The translations under genes and the position numbers were made by a program. A stretch of DNA of 12,334 nt from Pseudomonadota bacterium (GTDB lineage Bacteria; Pseudomonadota; Alphaproteobacteria; Sphingomonadales; Sphingomonadaceae): assembly GCA_023387085.1 (NCBI GenBank), contig JAEWIL010000114.1, positions 1-12,334 on the forward strand. The letters are read 5' to 3'. The notes under the pieces are model-generated. The model made no database searches. It saw nothing but the letters and a program-made list of their open reading frames with translations, and was not told the DNA's origin. Of this stretch, positions 7,798-12,334 are shown in pieces (positions within the stretch are counted from its first letter, which is position 1; every line of letters starts with the position of its first letter).

Positions 7798-7870
7798 CTC
7801 AAGGGACCCCCAAAAAAACGTTAAACATCCAAGGCTGCCTTGCGGTTATTGGAAGTCCCCCTGGGGCAGC
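7798..7870 (-). promoter_or_regulatory. Structured 5' leader of the decarboxylase gene, candidate cis-regulatory RNA
   Basis: About 73 nt separate the predicted transcription start (near 7870) from the TTG. Read as RNA on the minus strand it can form a 6-bp stem GCUGCC (7865-7870) with GGCAGC (7834-7839). It can also form a 5-bp hairpin CAAGG-CAG-CCUUG (7830-7842), a pairing UCCAA with UUGGA across the same bases, and an outer GGGAC (7855-7859) with GUCCC (7803-7807). Several of these exclude each other, as in switching leaders. The CAAGG arm contains the ribosome binding site of the nine-codon frame, and the outer stem ends beside the TTG start. A leader motif called speF is known upstream of alphaproteobacterial ornithine decarboxylase genes; position fits, but I cannot confirm the match without a covariance search. 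Confidence 0.5.
7799..7828 (-). CDS. Candidate nine-residue leader peptide (MFNVFLGVP) upstream of the decarboxylase
   Basis: On the minus strand an ATG at 7828 opens nine codons, MFNVFLGVP, ending in TGA at 7799-7801, with one base before the TTG start of the decarboxylase (TGAGTTG). AAGG stands 9 bases before the ATG and forms one arm of a hairpin. The frame runs through T7 (7812-7818) then G5 (7807-7811). It is in the +1-shifted frame relative to the decarboxylase, so it is not simply its N-terminus. Losing one T would fuse the two frames into an ATG-started protein. A short frame like this can occur by chance; the exact abutment to a weak start codon is what makes it worth listing. Translation is not shown. 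Confidence 0.35.
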   Translation of the reverse strand: MFNVFLGVP

Positions 7871-7877
7871 GGAGGGC

Positions 7878-7906
7878 GATATATTGAGGGGGGTCCCCCC
7901 TGTAAA
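7878..7906 (-). promoter_or_regulatory. Predicted sigma-70-type promoter for the decarboxylase gene
   Basis: Minus strand: -35 box TTTACA (7901-7906, 5 of 6 to TTGACA), exactly 17 bases, then -10 box TATATC (7878-7883, 4 of 6 to TATAAT). Transcription would begin near 7870. The spacer contains GGGGGGACCCCCC (7888-7900), a perfect palindrome around one base, which could be a protein binding site or bend the spacer. The region is locally AT-rich in an otherwise GC-rich window, which adds support. Confidence 0.6.
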
Positions 7907-7910
7907 GACC

Positions 7911-7940
7911 CTATCGCGCAATTTTGTAACGCACCGATAG
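7911..7940. promoter_or_regulatory. Inverted repeat CTATCG / CGATAG in the divergent region
   Basis: CTATCG (7911-7916) and CGATAG (7935-7940) form a 6-base inverted repeat with an 18-base, AT-rich spacer containing AATTTTGTAA. It lies 4 bases upstream of the decarboxylase -35 box, between two divergent genes, a usual place for an operator. I know no regulator with this site, so it is a weak structural call. Confidence 0.3.
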
Positions 7941-7984
7941 CCGTCGCGGCGAAACGGGGCCGGCATACGGTAACCGGGGGACAA

Positions 7985-8007
7985 GCGAGACAAAAAGTGT
8001 GTCTTGC
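7985..8007 (+). promoter_or_regulatory. 8-bp hairpin or palindromic operator upstream of the flavoprotein gene
   Basis: GCGAGACA (7985-7992) and TGTCTTGC (8000-8007) pair over 8 bp with one G-U pair and a 7-base loop AAAAGTG. It lies 43 bases before the ATG at 8051. The loop holds the only upstream in-frame GTG (7997), which would be an unlikely start within such a structure. It could be a leader hairpin or a protein binding site; there is no T-tract, so it is not a terminator. Confidence 0.4.
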
Positions 8008-8050
8008 GGTATCGCCGCGTCGCGCTCTCGCCGAAAGGACTCGCCACGCC

Positions 8051-9721
8051 ATGACCCCGCCAGCCGATGTGAACCACACTTTCCCCGACGCCGAGCTTGA
8101 GGAGCTGGCCGCGTTTGGCACCATCGAATCGCACAAGGCCGGCGACCTCATTCTGGCCGAGGGAACAATGGCGCCCGATTGCATCATCACCCTGTCGGGC
8201 CACACCGACATTTTCGCCACCACCGACGAAGGGCGCCGCCGGGTCGGCTGGATGGAGCGTGGCCAGTTCGCGGGCGACCTGTCGGTCCTGACCGGCCAGC
8301 GGCATCTGTCGCGGGTTGAAATGGGTGCCGATGGGGAGATTCTGCGGATCGCACATGCTGACTTCCAGCGGCTGATATCGGGCAACAGCCATTTTTCGGA
8401 CGTGTTCGTGCGCGTCTTTGCCGCGCGGCGCGAGTTCGGCAACAGCCGCGGGTTTGCCGCGATCATCGTGATTGGCGCGGCGATGGATCGCAGCGTCTAT
8501 GCGCTGCGCGATCTGCTGATGAAGCATGGCGTCGCGCACCGCTGGTTCGACCCGGCCGACGGCCCGGTGGCGGCGCATCTGATGGCCGAGCGCGGGCTGA
8601 CCGAGGACCAGTTGCCCGCCGTGATTCTCGGCGCGACCGACGTGCTGGTCCAGCCGACCCCCGAGCAACTGGCGCAGGGGCTGGGGCTCGACTTGCTTCC
8701 CGACGGCGCGACCGCCGATGTGCTGGTCGTCGGCAGCGGCCCCGGCGGGCTGGCGGCGGCGGTTTATGCCGCGTCGGAAGGCCTGACGGTTATCGCGCTC
8801 GATTCGCTCGCGCCCGGCGGACAGGCTGGCACATCGTCGAAGATCGAAAATTACCTCGGCTTTCCCACCGGCATTTCGGGCAACGAACTGGCGCGCCGGG
8901 CGACGGTGCAGGCGCAGAAATTCGGCGCCCGGATCGTCGCGCCCGTCCGCGCCGCGTCGATCGACCGCGATGGCGAGGCCTATTGCCTCCATCTCGTCGA
9001 CGGGCGCAAATTGCGGAGCCGCGCGGTGGTGGTCGCGAGCGGTGCGCAATATCAGCGGCTGCCGATCGACGGCATCGAAGCCTATGAGGGGCGCGGCATC
9101 TATTATGGCGCGACGCCGATGGAGGCGCAGCTGTGCGGCAACGCCGAGGTAACGGTCGTCGGATCGGGCAATTCGGCGGGTCAGGGCGCGATCTATCTCG
9201 CGAGCGTCGCAAAGAAGGTCCATGTCATTTTCCGCCGCAAGAGCCTGCGCGAGACCATGTCCGAATATCTGGTCAAGCGGCTCGAGGAGCACCCGAATAT
9301 CGAGATTATCGGATCGACCGACGTCGTCGCGCTGCGCGGCGAGGAGGGGCTGGAGGGGCTGACCTATCGCTGCCGCGAAACCGGCGCGGAGGACGTGTGT
9401 GACTGCCGCTTCCTGTTCCTGTTTTTGGGCGCGACCCCCAACACAAGCTGGCTGCCCAAGGAAATGGTCTGCGACGACAAGGGGTTCGTAAAGACCGGCA
9501 CCGACATCGCACCGCTCGAACTGGTACGCGCGGGCTGGTCGCTCGACCGGATGCCGAGCCGCTACGAGACGAGTTGGCCGCGCATCTATGCGATAGGCGA
9601 CGTCCGCAAGGGGTCGGTCAAGCGCGTGGCTTCGTCAGTCGGCGAAGGATCGGTGGTGGTCAGCGACATCCACCAGGCGCTGGCGGAGATCAGCGCTGAC
9701 GTCAGCTCAGCCGCGTCCTGA
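8051..9721 (+). CDS. CNB domain - thioredoxin-like - thioredoxin-reductase-like FAD/NAD(P) oxidoreductase without CxxC
   Basis: A 556-residue three-part protein. Residues ~10-125 are a cyclic-nucleotide-binding fold (AGDLILAEG; phosphate-cassette-like FAGDLSVLTGQRHLSR, with Asp where Glu usually binds ribose). Residues ~134-212 are a thioredoxin/glutaredoxin-like module (YALRDLLMKHGVAHRWFDPADG, LPAVIL, QPTPEQLAQGLGL) with no cysteine. Residues ~222-545 have the thioredoxin-reductase fold: GSGPGGLAAA (228-237), PGGQAGTSSKIENYLGFP (255-272), the NADPH site GSGNSAGQGA (371-380), FRRKSLRETM, and the FAD-closing IGDVRKGSVKRVASSVGEGS (515-534). Where E. coli TrxB has CATC this protein has G353-A-T-P356, so classical thioredoxin reduction is not expected; Cys450-Asp-Cys452 is the only close pair. 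Electron acceptor and nucleotide ligand are unknown. The start is ATG 8051 with AAAGGA upstream; GTG 7997 was rejected. It overlaps nspC tail to tail by 20 bases. Confidence 0.9.
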   Translation: MTPPADVNHTFPDAELEELAAFGTIESHKAGDLILAEGTMAPDCIITLSGHTDIFATTDEGRRRVGWMERGQFAGDLSVLTGQRHLSRVEMGADGEILRIAHADFQRLISGNSHFSDVFVRVFAARREFGNSRGFAAIIVIGAAMDRSVYALRDLLMKHGVAHRWFDPADGPVAAHLMAERGLTEDQLPAVILGATDVLVQPTPEQLAQGLGLDLLPDGATADVLVVGSGPGGLAAAVYAASEGLTVIALDSLAPGGQAGTSSKIENYLGFPTGISGNELARRATVQAQKFGARIVAPVRAASIDRDGEAYCLHLVDGRKLRSRAVVVASGAQYQRLPIDGIEAYEGRGIYYGATPMEAQLCGNAEVTVVGSGNSAGQGAIYLASVAKKVHVIFRRKSLRETMSEYLVKRLEEHPNIEIIGSTDVVALRGEEGLEGLTYRCRETGAEDVCDCRFLFLFLGATPNTSWLPKEMVCDDKGFVKTGTDIAPLELVRAGWSLDRMPSRYETSWPRIYAIGDVRKGSVKRVASSVGEGSVVVSDIHQALAEISADVSSAAS

Positions 9722-10874
9722 AATCCTCGTAACCGAATTCGCGAACGAGTTTCAGTTCGTCGGTTTCGCTGTCCCACAGCCAGATCGACGGCAGCGGCAC
9801 GCCGTTGAAGGTGTTCGTCTTTACCATCGAATAATGCGCCTGGTCGAGAAAGGCGAAGCGCTGGCCGATGCGCGCGCCGCCGGGCAGGCGGTAATCGCCG
9901 ATCACGTCGCCGGCGAGGCACGAGGGGCCGCCGAGCCGGGTCGGCATGCCGTCGCTGCCTTCGTCCAGCATCGCGGGGCGATAGGGCGCCTCGATCACAT
10001 CGGGCATATGGCAGGTCGCCGAAATATCGGTGATGCCGATCGGCATGCCGTTGTCGAACAGGTCGAGGATTTCTCCGACGAGGATGCCCGCGTCGAGCGC
10101 GACCGCTTCGCCGGGTTCGATCATCACGTCGCAGTCGGTCGCGGCGCGGACCTGCTTCAGAAAGGCGATCAGATCGCCCGTCTGGTAATCGGCGCGGGTC
10201 ACATGGTGACCGCCGCCGAAATTGATCCATTTGAGCTGGCCGAAAAAGGGACGCAGCATCGGCTGGACCGCAGTCCACGTCCGCTGGAGCGGGGGGAAAT
10301 CCTGTTCGCAGAGGCTGTGCATATGGACGCCGTCGACGCCCTCCATATGTTCGGGCAGCAATTGGGTGATCGGGAAGCCGAGGCGGCTGCACGGCGCCGC
10401 GGGATCATATTTCGGCGTCTCGCCCTCGCTGTGCATCGGGTTGACGCGGAGGCCCACGTCGAAGGTCTCGCCCTTGGCGCGCAGTTCTGCGAGCAGCGGG
10501 CGGAAGCGGGCGATCTGGCCGGGCGAGTTGAAGATAAGGTGGTCGGAAAGTGCGGCGATGTCCGGCAGATCGGCCTCTTTGTAGCCGGCGCAATAGGTCG
10601 CGACTTCTCCGCCATACGCTTCGCGGCCGAGCTTCGCTTCGTAGAGGCCCGAGGCGCAGACGCCGTCGAGATAGTCGGCGACGGTGGAACCGAGCGACCA
10701 CATCGAAAAGGCCTTGAGCGCCGCAAGGACGCGCGCGCCCGAGGCGTCGCCGATATGGCGCAGCACCGACAGGTTCGCGCGTATCTTCGCCGCATCCACG
10801 ACGAAGGCGGGCGAGGGTACGCGGGTCAGATCGAAATGGGCAAAGGCCCCGGGGTCGCCGGCTCTGGTTTCCAT
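9702..10874 (-). CDS. nspC: Carboxynorspermidine / carboxyspermidine decarboxylase
   Basis: Decarboxylates carboxyspermidine (or carboxynorspermidine) to spermidine (or norspermidine), the last step of the SpeD-independent polyamine route; cytoplasmic, PLP-dependent, fold III. Seen over 390 residues: PSPAFVVD (20-27), the PLP lysine Lys54 in LAALKAFSMW, PCSRLGFP (161-168), VHMHSLCEQ (183-191), NFGGGHH (218-224), EPGEA (253-257), TCHMPDVIEAPYRP (287-300) and GPSCLAGDVIGDY (316-328), with Cys319 and Asp323 from the partner-subunit active-site region. These motifs separate NspC from diaminopimelate decarboxylase, which lacks the GPSCLAGD form. The start at ATG 10874 gives a normal N-terminus but has no visible Shine-Dalgarno. 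The asparaginase gene ends 48 bases upstream on the same strand. With the nearby ODC it suggests putrescine-to-spermidine synthesis; the dehydrogenase partner is not in this window. The 3' end overlaps the flavoprotein gene. Confidence 0.95.
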   Translation of the reverse strand: METRAGDPGAFAHFDLTRVPSPAFVVDAAKIRANLSVLRHIGDASGARVLAALKAFSMWSLGSTVADYLDGVCASGLYEAKLGREAYGGEVATYCAGYKEADLPDIAALSDHLIFNSPGQIARFRPLLAELRAKGETFDVGLRVNPMHSEGETPKYDPAAPCSRLGFPITQLLPEHMEGVDGVHMHSLCEQDFPPLQRTWTAVQPMLRPFFGQLKWINFGGGHHVTRADYQTGDLIAFLKQVRAATDCDVMIEPGEAVALDAGILVGEILDLFDNGMPIGITDISATCHMPDVIEAPYRPAMLDEGSDGMPTRLGGPSCLAGDVIGDYRLPGGARIGQRFAFLDQAHYSMVKTNTFNGVPLPSIWLWDSETDELKLVREFGYEDFRTRLS

Positions 10875-10922
10875 GGCGCGCCATGTAAGGGGTTTGGCGG
10901 GCGGAAGGAAGAGGCGACGGGA

Positions 10923-11924
10923 CTATCGAACGGGCGTCTTGATATTCCCCGCCGCCGTCTGCACCGAATAGCTGAAGCCGGCGTCCTTCCAGCCCGTCTG
11001 CGCGCCGCCATGAACGCCGTCGCGGCGCACCGCAACCACCCCGCCGCTAATCTCGTACCCCGCATCGGTGATCCGCTTGATCGCGGCTTCGGCGGCGGCC
11101 TTGGGCTCCATGCCGCCGCGCATCAGTTCGACGGCGTGATAGGTGGGGAGGAAGCGCATCATCACGTCGCCATTGCCCGTCGCCACCGCGGCGCCGACTG
11201 CCTGGTCGCAATAGGCGCCCGCGCCGATGATCGGCGAATCGCCGACGCGCCCCGGAATCTTGAACTCGCGCCCGTTGGTCGAGCAGCCGACGCAGAGATT
11301 GCCGGCGGCGTCGAGCGCGATGCAGCCGACGGTGTCGTGGCCGACGAGCCTGTCGCCCTTGCGGATCGGTTCCGGGCCGAAGGCGTCCGACCGCTCGCCT
11401 TTCGCCGCCCATTTGTCCCACGCCTGCTGTGAGACGACGCTGGTGAGCGAGGTTTCGGTGAAGCCCATGCGTGCGGCAAAGCGCGTCGCGTCGTCGCCGA
11501 CGATCAGGCTGTGCTGGGTCTGCTCCATCACCTTGCGCGCGACCGAGATCGCAAGCTTGACGCGCTTGAGGCAGCCGACCGCGCCGGCGTCGTGGGTCGG
11601 ACCCCACATGATCATCGCGTCGAGCGTCGTCTCGCCGACCTCGTTCGGGACGCCGCCCGCGCCGACATAATAGTCGCCGAGCAACTCGACATGGTTGATC
11701 GTCTTTTCGACGACGTCGAGCGCCGACGCGCCCGCGGCGAGCATCGGCCAGCCGACCGCATTGGCGCCGGGGCCGAAGTCCCATGTCGTCATCACGAAAG
11801 GTTTGCCGATCGGAATCGTGGCCGGCTTCGCGGGCCTTGCCGATGCCTGGGTTGCCCCGAGTGCGGCCAGTCCTGCAGCGCCGGCGCCGAATGCGCGCCG
11901 CGAAATCACTTCGTCGTCCGTCAT
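10923..11924 (-). CDS. Tat-exported glycosylasparaginase-type Ntn hydrolase (N4-(beta-N-acetylglucosaminyl)-L-asparaginase)
   Basis: An N-terminal-nucleophile hydrolase that cleaves itself and then hydrolyses the amide of N-acetylglucosaminyl-asparagine or related beta-aspartyl compounds. Residues 1-29 are a twin-arginine signal: SRRAFGAG, a hydrophobic core, and ASA before a likely cut at 29/30, so it should act in the periplasm. The alpha part has TTWDFGPGANAVGWPMLAAGASALD (46-70) and GPTHDAGAVG (108-117). The cleavage site and nucleophile are in GHDTVG (195-200), Thr198. The beta part has STNGREFKIPGRVGDSPI (215-232), GAGAYCD and ATGNGDVMMRFLPTYHAVE (248-266), closely like human aspartylglucosaminidase. 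The start at ATG 11924 (333 residues) is set by AGGAGG 6 bases upstream and by the signal; the longer frame from 11975 adds residues before the signal. Isoaspartyl peptidase is less likely given the GHDT and RVGDSPI motifs. The natural substrate is uncertain. Confidence 0.93.
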   Translation of the reverse strand: MTDDEVISRRAFGAGAAGLAALGATQASARPAKPATIPIGKPFVMTTWDFGPGANAVGWPMLAAGASALDVVEKTINHVELLGDYYVGAGGVPNEVGETTLDAMIMWGPTHDAGAVGCLKRVKLAISVARKVMEQTQHSLIVGDDATRFAARMGFTETSLTSVVSQQAWDKWAAKGERSDAFGPEPIRKGDRLVGHDTVGCIALDAAGNLCVGCSTNGREFKIPGRVGDSPIIGAGAYCDQAVGAAVATGNGDVMMRFLPTYHAVELMRGGMEPKAAAEAAIKRITDAGYEISGGVVAVRRDGVHGGAQTGWKDAGFSYSVQTAAGNIKTPVR

Positions 11925-11930
11925 CGTCAC

Positions 11931-11936
11931 CCTCCT
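11931..11936 (-). promoter_or_regulatory. Ribosome binding site fixing the asparaginase start
   Basis: Minus-strand AGGAGG, 6 bases before the ATG at 11924. A consensus site at ideal spacing, and the start it selects places the twin-arginine motif at residues 9-10. It is the reason for rejecting the longer frame that begins at 11975 and would run into the upstream gene. Confidence 0.85.
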
Positions 11937-11964
11937 GCTTTCGCGGAGGCTAGCGGGCGATGGA

Positions 11965-12315
11965 TCAGCCGGCAATTGGTCCCTTGAAGATGAAGAAGGC
12001 GCCCGCCGCGATCAGCAGGAAGCCCACGAGATGGTTGACCGTCAGTTTCTCGCCCAGCCAGAACACAGCGAAGCCTGCGAAGACCAGCAGGGTAATCACC
12101 TCCTGCATCGTCTTGAGCTCAGCGGTCGAATAGACGCCGTGCCCGATCCGGTTCGCAGGCACAGCGAGGCAATATTCGAAAAAGGCGATGCCCCATGCAA
12201 GCAGGACCGCGAGCCAGGCCGGGCGCGACAGGTCGCCAAGGTGGCCGTACCAAGCGAAGGTCATAAAGATATTCGAGAGGAACAGCAGCCCGATCGGCGC
12301 AAGATAGGCGGTCAT
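11965..12315 (-). CDS. DUF486 (DMT-like) small membrane protein
   Basis: A 116-residue protein of the DUF486 family, annotated as DMT-family because its four helices resemble half of a drug/metabolite transporter. Hydrophobic segments are near residues 4-24, 33-51, 70-88 and 94-111. Recognisable stretches are NIFMTFAWYGHL (15-26), AWGIAFFEYCLAVPANRIG (40-58) and LKTMQEVITLLVFAGFAV (67-84). No transport substrate is established. The start at ATG 12315 is preceded by GGTGGGG about 6 bases upstream. The stop lies 40 bases before the asparaginase start on the same strand, so they likely share a transcript that continues into nspC. Length is normal for the family, so the gene is complete although it lies near the window edge. 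Confidence 0.9.
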   Translation of the reverse strand: MTAYLAPIGLLFLSNIFMTFAWYGHLGDLSRPAWLAVLLAWGIAFFEYCLAVPANRIGHGVYSTAELKTMQEVITLLVFAGFAVFWLGEKLTVNHLVGFLLIAAGAFFIFKGPIAG

Positions 12316-12334
12316 GATAACCCCACCGTCATGC

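Noticed and set aside
7997..8050. Upstream GTG start extending the flavoprotein by 18 residues
   Set aside because: The GTG lies in the loop of an 8-bp hairpin and lacks a Shine-Dalgarno, while ATG 8051 has AAAGGA upstream and gives a normal N-terminus.
7799..9292. 497-codon minus-strand open frame across the flavoprotein gene and the divergent region
   Set aside because: Antisense shadow of the flavoprotein; only its last nine codons are kept, as a separate leader-peptide candidate.
9834..11432. 532-codon plus-strand open frame across nspC and the asparaginase gene
   Set aside because: It spans two well-supported minus-strand genes and their gap and has no family motifs.
11925..11975. Upstream start at 11975 for the asparaginase
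   Set aside because: Overlaps the DUF486 gene and puts 17 residues before a complete Tat signal; AGGAGG favours ATG 11924.
1..12334. Mobile element, phage, CRISPR or defence island
   Set aside because: All genes are housekeeping or metabolic families with uniform composition; no transposase, integrase, direct-repeat array or tRNA-associated site was seen.

Overview
The window is GC-rich, tightly packed chromosomal DNA from an alphaproteobacterium, most likely a sphingomonad (Sphingopyxis or Sphingomonas type). That placement is an inference. It rests on codon and base composition, on the type of ornithine decarboxylase and carboxynorspermidine decarboxylase present, on the alphaproteobacterial form of the RlmD-like methyltransferase, and on a CNB-fused thioredoxin-reductase-like protein. 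I see no insertion sequence, phage gene, tRNA, rRNA or CRISPR array.

Left part (1-4358, plus strand): the 3' end of ilvD (branched-chain amino acid synthesis), a small lipoprotein overlapping it by ATGA, a bifunctional NAD(P)HX epimerase/dehydratase (metabolite repair), and one base later an RlmD/RumA-type RNA uracil methyltransferase. The spacing suggests they are read together.

Centre left (4363-6470, minus strand): a class III CoA-transferase followed by two tandem MAPEG-family membrane proteins that are clear duplicates of each other. These converge on the methyltransferase gene with only 4 bases between stop codons.

Centre right (6547-10874): a polyamine region. A fold-III ornithine/lysine decarboxylase (minus strand, TTG start, intrinsic terminator behind it) is divergent from a large flavoprotein: cyclic-nucleotide-binding domain, thioredoxin-like domain, then a thioredoxin-reductase fold that lacks the redox CxxC. 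That flavoprotein overlaps, tail to tail, a carboxynorspermidine/carboxyspermidine decarboxylase (NspC). Together the two decarboxylases suggest spermidine made from putrescine by the carboxyspermidine route; the dehydrogenase step is not in the window.

The most interesting stretch is the 253-base divergent region (7798-8050). On the minus strand it shows a good promoter (TTTACA, 17 bases, TATATC) whose spacer is a perfect G6-A-C6 palindrome. Next comes a leader of about 73 nt with several mutually exclusive hairpins. Inside the leader is a nine-codon reading frame whose stop lies one base before the decarboxylase TTG start. This looks like a regulatory leader for polyamine synthesis, possibly a form of the alphaproteobacterial speF leader.

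Right end (10923-12315, minus strand): a Tat-exported glycosylasparaginase-type Ntn hydrolase and a small DUF486/DMT membrane protein, probably transcribed in the order DUF486, asparaginase, nspC.
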